Assembly: GCA_945883435.1 (NCBI GenBank)
Contig: CAMCXK010000013.1
Span: forward strand, 1 to 48,991
Origin: Chthoniobacter flavus
Lineage (GTDB): Bacteria > Verrucomicrobiota > Verrucomicrobiia > Chthoniobacterales > Terrimicrobiaceae
DNA: 48,991 bases
Direction of reading: 5' to 3'
The notes under the pieces are model-generated. The model was not told the origin of the DNA and searched no databases. It saw nothing but the letters and a program-made list of their open reading frames with translations. The translations under genes were made by a program, and so were the position numbers. Below, piece after piece: positions 15,160-23,364 of this stretch; position 1 is the stretch's first letter, and every line of letters starts with the position of its first letter.

Positions 15160-16071
15160 TCAGCCTGCGGCAAACAGTTCGCCCTGCACGGCGGGGGCTG
15201 CGGGCAGGCCGGCTTCGATTTCCCGCACAAGACTGTGGAACTCGCACTCGCGCAGTGCCTCCAGCAATTCCTCCCGCCGGGGTTGAATGGCCAGCTCGGT
15301 CCATGGAACCGGGCACGGCAGGTCCTCGTCAAGGCGCACCATTTCCAGATTGGCGAGGATTGTCTCGCGATAAACAACGATCTTTTCGCGGATTTTCGGG
15401 GAATCCAAATGCTCCGGATGGTCGAGAATTTCGCGCAGCGAGGAGGCGCTGCGCACGATTTGAACAGCGGTTTTGGAACCGATGCCCGGGACTCCCGGGA
15501 TATTGTCGGAGGAATCGCCGGTGAGCGCCAGCACATCGGAAATACGGTGGGCCGGAACCCCCCATTTGGTTTCGACCTCTGCCGGTCCAAGCAGGGCGAA
15601 GTTGCCGTCGGTCAGGTCGTTTTTGGAGGTTGAATAGATCGAAATACCGGGCCGCACGATTTGCAGAATGTCCTTGTCGTTTGTGGCAATCACGGTGTCA
15701 GCACCCGCCGCCGCGGCTTGCAGGGCATAGGATGCGATGAGGTCGTCGGCCTCGGTATTCGCTTGGGAAAGCGAGGCGGTTCCAAGAAGCGGGATGTTTT
15801 TTTGAAGCCAAGCCTCTTGGGAACGCAAGTCGTCGGGCATCGAAGGACGGTTTTGCTTGTAGTCCGGCTGCAGGCGCGTGCGCCGCTTTGGAAGGCCCGC
15901 GTCCCAGACGACGGCGGCCCGGTCGGGACGGACATCCAGCAGCATTTTGCGAAGGGCTTTGAGAAAACCGTAGATCGCGTTGGTCGGTTGGCCCTTGGAA
16001 TTGGTGAGACCCCGGATGGCGAAAAACGAGCGGTAGAGGTAGTAGTGCCCGTCGACCAGAAGAAGGCGCAT
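15160..16071 (-). CDS. Stand-alone 5'-3' exonuclease / flap endonuclease (Pol I N-domain-like)
   Basis: The 303-residue protein corresponds to the N-terminal nuclease domain of DNA polymerase I. It has LLLVDGHYYLYRSFFAI, AAVVWDAGLPKRRTRLQPDY, the metal-binding acidic motif ANTEADDLIAS, VIATNDKDILQIV and the helix-hairpin-helix region GDSSDNIPGVPGIGSKTA. Proteins with this domain alone act as flap endonucleases that remove RNA primers. No polymerase domain follows; the protein stops after residue 303 and oppB begins 7 bases later. Whether the genome also encodes a full-length PolA cannot be seen here. The NIL-domain gene ends 4 bases upstream. Confidence 0.9.
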   Translation of the reverse strand: MRLLLVDGHYYLYRSFFAIRGLTNSKGQPTNAIYGFLKALRKMLLDVRPDRAAVVWDAGLPKRRTRLQPDYKQNRPSMPDDLRSQEAWLQKNIPLLGTASLSQANTEADDLIASYALQAAAAGADTVIATNDKDILQIVRPGISIYSTSKNDLTDGNFALLGPAEVETKWGVPAHRISDVLALTGDSSDNIPGVPGIGSKTAVQIVRSASSLREILDHPEHLDSPKIREKIVVYRETILANLEMVRLDEDLPCPVPWTELAIQPRREELLEALRECEFHSLVREIEAGLPAAPAVQGELFAAG

Positions 16072-16075
16072 CGTC

Positions 16076-16318
16076 TCAGCTGGCGATGGTGCCGATCTCC
16101 ACAGGTTCGACCTTGATTCCGGACTCCTCGAGCCAGGCGATGGCTTTTTTGATGACTTCGCGGTCGCCGTCGAGTTCCAGCGACACGAGTCCGATCTCCT
16201 CGGTCACACTGGCTTGGCGGATATTGGTGATCAGATCGAACTCCTTTGCCAGTTCCCAAAGAACGGGGCGCGTGATCAACCGGGGAGGGAACATGAGCCA
16301 CAATCGCGTTTTTTGCAT
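16076..16318 (-). CDS. Stand-alone NIL-domain protein
   Basis: The 80-residue protein has the NIL fold pattern: RLWLMFPPRLITRPVLWELA, then ITNIRQASVTEEIGLVSLEL with the conserved N-I-x-x-A segment, and IKKAIAWLEESGIKVEPVE. NIL domains occur at the C-terminus of the methionine importer ATPase MetN and beside ferredoxin domains, where they sense small ligands. Here the domain stands alone, as in several bacterial genomes, upstream of an exonuclease. Its ligand is unknown. The gene lies 58 bases from the next gene on its left-hand transcription unit. Confidence 0.8.
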   Translation of the reverse strand: MQKTRLWLMFPPRLITRPVLWELAKEFDLITNIRQASVTEEIGLVSLELDGDREVIKKAIAWLEESGIKVEPVEIGTIAS

Positions 16319-16376
16319 GGTTCAAAGCTAACCCGTTCGGGCTGGCACGCGCCAGCGCAATGAGCGGTTGTCGCCG

Positions 16377-17789
16377 CTATGGCAAGGAAAGGCTTCCGAC
16401 TATGAGAGGAACAATCCGGTCAAGATTCCTCACCCGGTATTCGGCGGCGCCGCAGGTGGTCCCGGCAAGGATTCTCGCGGCGTTCAAGCCCTCCCGCCGC
16501 CATACCACACGATCCGGCGAGGGAAAGGCCCCCACTTTTGCGATCAACAACCCGTCGGTATCCACGATTTCCGCCCCGTCCCCGGCACTTCGTGCGAAAA
16601 GCTCGATCTCCACCGCCTCGGGAGTCCAATCCGACTCGGGAAGGCGGAACCGCAGGCTTGAGGACTCCGTGCCGGTCTCGGGCACCACCTCATCGCCGGC
16701 GAAGCCAAAATTCGCCGCACTTTGAAGGGTGATCTCCCAGGTCACTTCCCAGGTGCCGCCGGGTTCGCCGGAGAGGAGGCGGATGATTTGTCGGCGATCG
16801 TCTTCGCAAAGCAAGGCCAGAGCCTCGCCCCGGGCGGAAATTGCGGCGACCGGCGGCGAGCCGGGTTCGTTTGCGATTTGACGGATGATGTTCCCGTTCG
16901 CTGCGAGTTCGGAAACTCCCCCATCAGGCGGTGGTTCGCCTGAAATGACGCTCCAAAGGGATTGACTGGCTGCGATTGAAACGGCTTGAAATCCGGAAAG
17001 AAGGTTGGGCGAGGGGCTTGAAAGATCATTCAGCCGACCCTTTGAAATCCCAAAGACCCGCCCCTCGAAAAATGCCAACGCCTCGCAGGGCGGTGCTGGA
17101 ACGACAGAGGGACGGATCCGGGCCGAGGCGGGGTTCAACTCAAAAATCCCCGTTCCTTCCGAATACAAAATTCCATCCGGCGCGGAGCAGAGGGCATTCA
17201 CGCCGGGAGTGGGTGGCCAGGAGACAGGCAGGGAGGTGCCGTCTTCGATGGTGACCCAATGCCACTGGCCGCCACTCAAAATGGCAGCTTGGCCGTTGAA
17301 AGGCGCCACCAGGCATTTTTCCGTGAACGGGAGGCTCCAGATCCAACCTGCGGATGGATCGAACAGGCCTGCGAAATACCCGCCATTGCGAAGTTTTCCG
17401 GTGAGCAGAAGGCGCTGGCCGTCGAGAAGCACAGCCGCATGAAGACGGTTGACAAGGGGGTCTGTGTCAGCCCGGATCAGATCATTGAAGTGGAACGCCT
17501 CGCCCGTCGTCTCGAGATCGGGGACGAGGTAGCCTCGCACAAAGTATGCCCCCGGCGCACAGGCCCCCCCCGAGTCCGAAAGGCCGTCCCACGAAGTGAT
17601 CAGACCGTTGAGACCGACGCGGAATTCGGATTCCGGTGCGAGCGAGTGCAGGCGGCGCACCAGATGACCGTGTGAATCGAAGACACCGAGTGTGATCGCA
17701 CCCGCATCGGGCACCGCAAAAGCAATGTCGCGGGGCGCGGCGAACAATGGCGCTGCGAGGAGGAGGAGGAGAAAAGTCTGGAATTTCAA
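16377..17789 (-). CDS. Secreted protein with FlgD-like Ig domain and probable beta-propeller
   Basis: The 470-residue exported protein starts at a TTG that overlaps the stop of the upstream GH57 gene (TTGA). This start gives a clean signal peptide (KFQTFLLLLLAAPLFA, cleavage before APRDI). Residues of about 20-110 resemble FlgD-type Ig modules (GHLVRRLHSL, ITSWDGLSDSGG, GAYFVRGY). The middle has repeated short strands with Gly/Ser turns (LLDGQRLLLTG, APDGILYSEG, ISARGEALALLCED) suggesting a beta-propeller. The C-terminus looks like a jelly-roll. I do not recognise a specific family. The longer frame to 18110 is shadow sequence over the GH57 gene. Coupling to GH57 hints at polysaccharide metabolism, weakly. 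Confidence 0.65.
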   Translation of the reverse strand: MKFQTFLLLLLAAPLFAAPRDIAFAVPDAGAITLGVFDSHGHLVRRLHSLAPESEFRVGLNGLITSWDGLSDSGGACAPGAYFVRGYLVPDLETTGEAFHFNDLIRADTDPLVNRLHAAVLLDGQRLLLTGKLRNGGYFAGLFDPSAGWIWSLPFTEKCLVAPFNGQAAILSGGQWHWVTIEDGTSLPVSWPPTPGVNALCSAPDGILYSEGTGIFELNPASARIRPSVVPAPPCEALAFFEGRVFGISKGRLNDLSSPSPNLLSGFQAVSIAASQSLWSVISGEPPPDGGVSELAANGNIIRQIANEPGSPPVAAISARGEALALLCEDDRRQIIRLLSGEPGGTWEVTWEITLQSAANFGFAGDEVVPETGTESSSLRFRLPESDWTPEAVEIELFARSAGDGAEIVDTDGLLIAKVGAFPSPDRVVWRREGLNAARILAGTTCGAAEYRVRNLDRIVPLIVGSLSLP

Positions 17790-19363
17790 AGGTAGCGGGT
17801 CCAGTCGAGGTTCGGGAAGATGTTGTCGTGCGCTTCGCATTCCGCGAGGAAATCCACGTCGGGATCTTCCAGGTCGAGTTCGGCGGAGAGGGCGTTGAAA
17901 CGGAGGATATGGTCCTTGGTCCGGCAGGTGGCGTATTCGCGGGCGGTGCCGGTTTTCATGAGAAACGCCCAGTCGCTGGATTGAGCCAGCAGAAGTTCGC
18001 GGGCCATTTGCCGGAGAAAGCGTCCGGTGAGCGGGCGAGGATCGTCGCGGCGGGCGCGCGCGGCAGCGGTCATCTGGCGGGCCGCCGCGTGAAGGTGCGG
18101 ATAGATCCACGAATTGCAGGGATCGAGCCAGACTTCCCAGTAGCCCTTGTTGCCCCAGCTGGAGGGGGAGGGGGAGACCAGTTGCTGGGTGGGGTTGCGT
18201 CGCAGGTAGTCGCCGGGCGTTTCCAAGCGGAATAGATTCTGGTCGTGAGCGGCCTTGCGCAGAAAGAGGTCCAGAAACTCTGGCCCCTCATACCACCAGT
18301 GTCCGAACAATTCGGCGTCGAACGGACTCAGCACAATCGGTTCGACCGGCAGTATCGCCGCAAGGTTCCGAAATTGTGCGACGCGCCCGTCGAAGTAGTC
18401 GCCGGCGTGGTGGTCGGCGGCAGCCATGGCCCATGCCCGATGGTAAAACTCTTTTTCGGGGCGTCCCGTGACGCGGTGGTATTTGAAACCTGTGTGGCGA
18501 CGCGGCGGAATGCCGGGAAAATACTTTCGAAGGTAATCCTCCGGCAGATCGAATCCCGCGTCCTTGTGAAAATCCCGGTAGGCGGGATCGCCTGGATATC
18601 CTTCGCGGGCGCTCCAGACCTTGCGGCTGGATTCCCGGTCGCGCCCGAAGACCGCCGGACCGGCGGGTGTGAAATACGCCGCGTGTGTTCCAAAGCGCGG
18701 ACGGGGTTCGCCATAGAGCAGGCCGTGCGCATCGGCCACGAACCAGCGGATGTCCGCTTCCTGCAAATAGCGGTCGACGCCGGGGACATAGCCGCATTCC
18801 GGAAGCCAGATGCCCTCGGGCGCGCTGCCGAAGCACTCGCGGTGGAAATCGCAACCGAGGAGGATCTGCGCGCGCATCGCCCCGGGCACACTTTCCATCA
18901 GGGGCAAAAAACCATGGGTTGCCGCACAAGTGATGATCTGCAGCAACCCGTCGGCCTGGAGTTGGGCAAAGGCGCCCACCACGTCGCCGCCGATGGACAG
19001 ATAGAGTGCGCGGGCCTCGCGAAGCCGGGAGTCGTAATGGTCGAGAATCTCCCGCATCGCGCCGTGGTTGCCTGTCCGGAGGCGCTCGGCCTCGATGAAT
19101 GCGAGGCCCCGGTCGAGGTAGCGCCGTGTGCGGGATTGCAGCAGGGGATCGCGAAGCATCGCGCACAGCGGCGGGGTCATGGTGAGGGTGATGCGAACCG
19201 GCATGCGGCCAGCCACCAGATTCCGAAAAACGCGCAGGAGCGGCAGGTAGCACTCGACCACCGCTTCGTGCAGCCAGTCCTCCTCGAGGAACTCCTCGTG
19301 CGAGGGGTGGCGCACCCAGGGGAGATGGGCGTGCAGAAGCAGTGCCAGCGAGCCTTTTTGCAT
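17786..19363 (-). CDS. Glycoside hydrolase family 57, 1,4-alpha-glucan branching-enzyme type
   Basis: The 525-residue protein matches the GH57 branching enzymes of the TK1436 type. It has LLLHAHLPWVRHP at the N-terminus (conserved HAHLP), the nucleophile motif GIWLPECGYVPGVD (Glu), the acid/base motif SPFDAELFGHWWYEG (Asp), and the C-terminal helical domain with SSWGNKGYWEVWLDPCNSWIYPHL and ARELLLAQSSDWAFLMKTG. Usual length is about 520-560. It introduces alpha-1,6 branches into glycogen-like glucan in the cytoplasm. There is no signal peptide. It is 3 bases after the ABC-F gene and overlaps the next gene. Glycogen synthase genes are not in the window. Confidence 0.92.
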   Translation of the reverse strand: MQKGSLALLLHAHLPWVRHPSHEEFLEEDWLHEAVVECYLPLLRVFRNLVAGRMPVRITLTMTPPLCAMLRDPLLQSRTRRYLDRGLAFIEAERLRTGNHGAMREILDHYDSRLREARALYLSIGGDVVGAFAQLQADGLLQIITCAATHGFLPLMESVPGAMRAQILLGCDFHRECFGSAPEGIWLPECGYVPGVDRYLQEADIRWFVADAHGLLYGEPRPRFGTHAAYFTPAGPAVFGRDRESSRKVWSAREGYPGDPAYRDFHKDAGFDLPEDYLRKYFPGIPPRRHTGFKYHRVTGRPEKEFYHRAWAMAAADHHAGDYFDGRVAQFRNLAAILPVEPIVLSPFDAELFGHWWYEGPEFLDLFLRKAAHDQNLFRLETPGDYLRRNPTQQLVSPSPSSWGNKGYWEVWLDPCNSWIYPHLHAAARQMTAAARARRDDPRPLTGRFLRQMARELLLAQSSDWAFLMKTGTAREYATCRTKDHILRFNALSAELDLEDPDVDFLAECEAHDNIFPNLDWTRYL

Positions 19364-19366
19364 GCC

Positions 19367-20977
19367 TTATTCGGCGGTGAGCGCGAACCGTTCTGAACCG
19401 AGAAGCCCCGACTTCTCAAGAAAGTAGTCGTATCCGCCCGGGTAGGAGTTCACCTGCCCCGCGTTGATGTGCAGGGTGCGGTTGGCAAGCTTCCGCAGAA
19501 AATGAACATCGTGCGAAATGAAGACAAGGGTGCCCTCATATGCCTCCAGCGCGAGCACGAGCGACTCGACGGTGAGAATGTCCAAGTGTGTGGTCGGTTC
19601 GTCCATCAGCAGGAGATTCGGGGGATTCACCAGGAACTTCACAAGGTTCAAGCGTGTTTTTTCGCCGCCGCTCAGAACGGCGGTTTTTTTATGGATCTCG
19701 TCACGCTTGAAGAGAAACGATCCCAGAATGCTCCTGGCCTCGTCCTCCCGCAGGGTGCCGCTGGAGGAGAGGATTTCCTCCAGAAGCGAGTGGTTGGGAT
19801 TGAGGGTGGCAGCCCGGTGCTGGCTGAAGTAGCCGATTTTCGAGTTGCTTCCGTAGGTGCATTTCCCGTTTTGGATTTCAACGGCCCCGGCGAGGATTTT
19901 GAGAAGGGTGGACTTGCCGGCGCCATTCGGGCCGACCAGAGCCACCCGCTCTCCGCGCTCGATGAGCAGGTCGAGATGGTCGTAGACCACATGGCTCCCA
20001 TACGCCATGCGCACGCCCTCCAGAAGCACGGCGCGCTGGCCGCCCCGCTCGGGTTGCGGGATACGGAAACGGAACGGTTTGCGGGGAGGTTCGGGACGTT
20101 CGACTTTCTCCATGCGCTCGATTTGCTTGAGCTTGCTCTGGGCTTGCGCCGCCTTGGATGAAACGGAGCGGAAGCGGTCGGCAAACTCCTGCAGGGCGGA
20201 AATTTCCTTTTGCTGGTTTTTCCAGGCCGCCTGCTGGATTTCATAGTTCCGTTCGCGCTGCTCCATGGCAGCCGAGTAGTTGCCCGAGTAGTGGATCAGG
20301 CGGGGGTTGGCGATTTCGTAAACGCCGTCGATGAGGGCGTCCATGAACTCCAGGTCGTGGGAGATGAGCAAGAGGGCGCTGGAGCAGTTTTTGAGGTATT
20401 GCTGAAGCCACAGCAGCGACAGGAGGTCGAGATGGTTGGTCGGTTCGTCGAGCAAAAGCAGGTCCGGTTCCATCACGAGCAAGCGGGCCAGGTGGGCGCG
20501 CATCACCCATCCGCCGCTGAGTTCGCGGGCCGGGCGGATCCAGTCGGACTCGCGGTATCCGAGGCCTGCCAGCATGCGCTTCGCCTTGGCTTCGACGCGC
20601 GGGTTGCTGAGCGCCTCGTGTTTCGCGTGGGCTTCGAGGTATTCCGCCCCGTCGACCACTCCCGAAGCCTCGAGGCGGGCCAAAGTCTTTTCGAGGGTCT
20701 GGACCTCGCCCGCCCGTCCAGTGGCGATATCGAGGGCCGATTCCCCGCCCACGGCCTCTCCCTCCTGGGGCAGGTAACCGAGGGTGGTCCATTCGTCGCG
20801 GTGCACGGTTCCCGCGTCGGGTTCGTCACGCTTGAGGATGAGGGAAAACAAGGTGGACTTGCCGGCTCCGTTCGGGCCGACCAGCGCGATGCGCTCCCCG
20901 TAGTTGACTTGCATGTCGGCGCCTTCGAAGAGCACGCGGCCGCCGTGGGATTTTTTCAGGTTGCGAATGGTGAGCAT
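19367..20977 (-). CDS. ABC-F family ATPase (ribosome-associated, two ABC domains)
   Basis: The 536-residue soluble protein has two ABC cassettes. Each has Walker A GPNGAGKST, a signature (LSGGW in the first, LSGGEKTR in the second) and Walker B (LLLDEPTNHLD and LLMDEPTTHLD). The domains are joined by a charged linker (QAQSKLKQIERMEKVERPE). There are no membrane helices. ABC-F proteins act on the ribosome, in translation control or antibiotic protection. The subgroup (Uup, YbiT or ABCF3-like) cannot be fixed by eye. It is 9 bases after larE and 3 bases before the GH57 gene. Confidence 0.93.
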   Translation of the reverse strand: MLTIRNLKKSHGGRVLFEGADMQVNYGERIALVGPNGAGKSTLFSLILKRDEPDAGTVHRDEWTTLGYLPQEGEAVGGESALDIATGRAGEVQTLEKTLARLEASGVVDGAEYLEAHAKHEALSNPRVEAKAKRMLAGLGYRESDWIRPARELSGGWVMRAHLARLLVMEPDLLLLDEPTNHLDLLSLLWLQQYLKNCSSALLLISHDLEFMDALIDGVYEIANPRLIHYSGNYSAAMEQRERNYEIQQAAWKNQQKEISALQEFADRFRSVSSKAAQAQSKLKQIERMEKVERPEPPRKPFRFRIPQPERGGQRAVLLEGVRMAYGSHVVYDHLDLLIERGERVALVGPNGAGKSTLLKILAGAVEIQNGKCTYGSNSKIGYFSQHRAATLNPNHSLLEEILSSSGTLREDEARSILGSFLFKRDEIHKKTAVLSGGEKTRLNLVKFLVNPPNLLLMDEPTTHLDILTVESLVLALEAYEGTLVFISHDVHFLRKLANRTLHINAGQVNSYPGGYDYFLEKSGLLGSERFALTAE

Positions 20978-20986
20978 GGAATGGTG

Positions 20987-21805
20987 TCAGCAGGGTCCTT
21001 GATAGCCGCGCGGATCGATTTCGACACGCCCGAATCCCGTGGCTTGAAGCGCGGATTCGATTCGCATCGCCGCACCGGCGTCCAAGGGAAGGTCGCGGGG
21101 GGGCAATTCCACCCGCGCTGCGGGAACCGGGCCGTCGAGGTAGCGGACGCGAAAAAACCGGTGGCCCAGTCCGCGCAAGGCCGCCTCGCCCCGCTCGACC
21201 AGATCCAGCGCCTGGATCGAGACCCGTGTTCCATGGGGAATGCGCGAGGAGAGGCAGGGCTGGGCGGGCGCATCATGGGTGGGCAGGCCGCGCCGGCGCG
21301 AGAGTTCCCTCACATCGGCTTTCGACAGGCCGGCGGTTTTGAGCGGGGCCCGGACGCAAAACTCGGCAGCTGCGCGCGAGCCGGGACGGAGGTCCGCGGG
21401 ATCATCGGCATTTTCCCCGTAGGCGATATGCCGGAATCCACGGGAGCGGGCGAGAGCCTCCATGCAAGCGAAGAGTTCCGCTTTGCAAAAGTAGCAACGG
21501 TTGGGTGGATTGCTCAGGTAGCTCTCATTTGCGAATTCGCCGGTTTTTAACACCTCCACGGCGGAGCCGAGGCGCCGGGCGAGATCCAGGGCCTCGCGCA
21601 GGGCTTGGCGGGGCAGACTAGGACTGTCGGCAATGACGGCTGTGCAGGCGGTCCCCAGTTCCTCGTGTGCGATGGCCAGGAGCAAGGTGCTGTCCACCCC
21701 CCCGGAGTAGGCGACGAGCAGGGGAGCGGACTCTCGCAGCAGCGCCCGCAGGCGGGTTTCCTTTTCCTCGATCGAAGCGTGCTGGGACTTGGTTGGCGGG
21801 ATCAT
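20987..21805 (-). CDS. larE: LarE-type ATP-dependent sulfur transferase for nickel-pincer cofactor
   Basis: The 272-residue PP-loop protein has AYSGGVDSTLLLAIA (PP-loop), NPPNRCYFCKAEL, IAYGENADDPADLRPGSRAA and PCLSSRIPHGT, the conserved LarE cysteine motif. LarE sulfurises pyridinium carboxylates to make the pincer ligand used by LarA. The ATG at 21805 starts MIPPTKSQHAS. A frame reaching 21871 adds unlikely residues and would approach the ferredoxin start. LarE is 11 kb from larA, and LarB and LarC are absent from this window, but the pair implies the cofactor is made in this organism. A generic LarE-family role in other sulfur transfers is the alternative. Confidence 0.88.
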   Translation of the reverse strand: MIPPTKSQHASIEEKETRLRALLRESAPLLVAYSGGVDSTLLLAIAHEELGTACTAVIADSPSLPRQALREALDLARRLGSAVEVLKTGEFANESYLSNPPNRCYFCKAELFACMEALARSRGFRHIAYGENADDPADLRPGSRAAAEFCVRAPLKTAGLSKADVRELSRRRGLPTHDAPAQPCLSSRIPHGTRVSIQALDLVERGEAALRGLGHRFFRVRYLDGPVPAARVELPPRDLPLDAGAAMRIESALQATGFGRVEIDPRGYQGPC

Positions 21806-21879
21806 GTCGGCGTGAGAAAAAACAATTGCATTCCGCGCGCCGGGGAACGAGTTTTTCCCGCACCAAAACACCGATTACC

Positions 21880-22113
21880 ATGGCAGACGCAGCAAACAAA
21901 TACAGCGACAACATCACCGGCAAATTCTACGTGGACGATCAATGCATCGACTGCGACCTGTGCCGCGAAACAGCCCCGGCCAATTTCAAGCGCAATGACG
22001 ATGGGGGCCACAGCTATGTCTACAAGCAGCCCGAATCTCCGGAGGAGGAGGCGCTCTGCGAGGAGGCCATGAACGGTTGTCCGGTCGAGGCGATCGGCAG
22101 CGACGGGGAATAA
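21880..22113 (+). CDS. Small single-cluster [4Fe-4S] ferredoxin
   Basis: The 77-residue protein has CIDCDLC (C-x2-C-x2-C) at about 21-27 and the distant GCPVEAI Cys, giving four ligands for one [4Fe-4S] cluster. Between them is an acidic stretch (PESPEEEALCEEAMNG) like that of single-cluster ferredoxins with an extended loop. The ATG at 21880 begins MADAANKY. The start is divergent from larE across a 74-base gap that must hold promoters for both. The redox partner is unknown. The next gene follows after 8 bases. Confidence 0.9.
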   Translation: MADAANKYSDNITGKFYVDDQCIDCDLCRETAPANFKRNDDGGHSYVYKQPESPEEEALCEEAMNGCPVEAIGSDGE

Positions 22114-22121
22114 TTTTTTTT

Positions 22122-22481
22122 ATGTCGAACCCCTCGCTGCGGGCACGCGCCCTGACCGAGTGGCGTGGGTTCCCGCATCATCCGCCGCAGAGGGATCGTT
22201 GCAAGGCGGTCGGTGCCATTCTGGACGAGTTGCTCCCGAAACTCGGGCTCGGAGACCAGATCGGCGAAGAGAACATCCGTGCCGCCTGGCTGGAGGTGGT
22301 GGGCGATTTCATCGCACGCCATGCCACGCCGTCGGGCCTGTCGGGCGGGGTGCTTTTCATCCAAGTTCTTCAACCGAGTCTGCGGTATGAGTTAGAGCGA
22401 AACTGGAAAAAACACATCTTGCAACGTCTTCAGGACGCATTCGGCCGGAAAGCGGTGCGGAGTGTGAAATTCCGTTTGTAG
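22122..22481 (+). CDS. DUF721 / DciA-like protein
   Basis: The 119-residue basic protein has the DUF721 pattern: a helix AVGAILDELLPKLGLGD, the segment IRAAWLEVVGDFIARHATP, GVLFIQVLQPSLRYELER and a C-terminal VRSVKFRL strand. DciA proteins of this family help load the replicative helicase in bacteria lacking DnaC/DnaI. Shorter DUF721 proteins are less well known. The ATG at 22122 is preferred over an upstream start inside the ferredoxin gene. It is co-directional with the ferredoxin and convergent with the nuclease gene 25 bases away, with no obvious terminator between. Confidence 0.8.
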   Translation: MSNPSLRARALTEWRGFPHHPPQRDRCKAVGAILDELLPKLGLGDQIGEENIRAAWLEVVGDFIARHATPSGLSGGVLFIQVLQPSLRYELERNWKKHILQRLQDAFGRKAVRSVKFRL

Positions 22482-22506
22482 TCGGGCAGCGGGCGGGTTT
22501 TGCACC

Positions 22507-23364
22507 TCAGGGAAAAACAAGATGCTCCTCAAGAGCCTCAAGTTGCTTTTTCCCGAGGCCCTTCACCGAGGAGAGGTCCTGCAGTTTTTCAAATCGTTGG
22601 GATTGACGGCGGGCGATGATGCGTTGGGCCAATGCGGGACCGATCCCCGGCAAAGCCTCCAATTCCTCTGCGGAGGCGGTGTTCGGGTTCACCCTGCCGA
22701 TTGGTTGATTGTCCTCCAGAAGGGCGTTCAATTCCGAGGATTCCCGGCGCTCGGCTGCACGGTCGGCGGGAAGCGATTGCCAGTCGGTGGCGGCCCAGAT
22801 TCCGTGCTTTCCGGCGGCGGCGGCAAGTTCCAGGTCGGCCAGCGTCGCGCGGTAATCGGAACCGCTGGCTCCCGTCGGAGCCTCCCGGGTGATTCCAAAA
22901 GCACGCGCCAGACCCTCGCGGACCAGAAGGGTCGCCAGGTCCTCTCCGCTGGAGGTTGTCACAAAGCCGTAGACACGGCCTCCGGAGGAGGCGCCGCGGG
23001 CGCCGGAGAAAGCGGTGTGCACGGTGAAGGGTTCCGCCAGCACGGCGCGGGTGCGTTCCGCGGCGCGTTTGCCAAATTCCCGGGCGCTGCGCATCGATGC
23101 GGCGGCATCCCCCCCTTGAATGCCGAAGTAGCGGCGCTGGGAGCGCAACCGGCGCGCGTCCGTCTCGTCGTTCACATGCCACTCGATGCAGTCCACCCCG
23201 TATAGGCGAATGGTTTGGCGGGTTCCGTCGGGAAAAAGGACGATGAAGCTGTCCCCATCCGCCCACTCGGCATCGGCGAGACGGCAGGGGGCGAGATTTT
23301 GCAGGGGTTCCGTTGCGGTTGCGGCACTCAGCAGGGCAACGAGGCAGGAGAGAAAGCGTTTCAA
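22507..23364 (-). CDS. Secreted thermonuclease (SNase) fused to ComEA-like helix-hairpin-helix domain
   Basis: The 285-residue protein has a signal peptide (KRFLSCLVALLSAATA) from a TTG start overlapping the upstream stop (TTGA). A staphylococcal-nuclease domain spans about 28-195 and keeps the equivalents of the catalytic set: Arg53, Asp58 and Glu61 in IRLYGVDCIEW, and Arg130 in GGRVYGFV. The C-terminal 60 residues are a double helix-hairpin-helix as in ComEA (VNPNTASAEELEALPGIGPA; FEKLQDLSSVKGLGKKQLEAL). The fusion suggests a periplasmic or outer-surface nuclease that holds DNA. It is the last gene of the long minus-strand run, after two Deg-like genes. Confidence 0.88.
   Translation of the reverse strand: MKRFLSCLVALLSAATATEPLQNLAPCRLADAEWADGDSFIVLFPDGTRQTIRLYGVDCIEWHVNDETDARRLRSQRRYFGIQGGDAAASMRSAREFGKRAAERTRAVLAEPFTVHTAFSGARGASSGGRVYGFVTTSSGEDLATLLVREGLARAFGITREAPTGASGSDYRATLADLELAAAAGKHGIWAATDWQSLPADRAAERRESSELNALLEDNQPIGRVNPNTASAEELEALPGIGPALAQRIIARRQSQRFEKLQDLSSVKGLGKKQLEALEEHLVFP

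Noticed and set aside
14229..15590. Longer oppB with a 146-residue N-terminal extension
   Set aside because: The extension is the exonuclease gene in another frame. The OppB N-terminal helix begins at 15152.
16341..16356. GCTGGC / GCCAGC hairpin between the NIL gene and the FlgD-Ig-like gene
   Set aside because: A perfect but short 6-base stem with no T-run on either strand. Not a clear terminator or operator.
18245..19396. 383-codon plus-strand open frame opposite the GH57 gene, with similar ones at 20210-21550, 23787-24854 and 30837-32159
   Set aside because: All lie opposite genes with recognised motifs and have biased, domain-free translations. They are codon-bias shadows.
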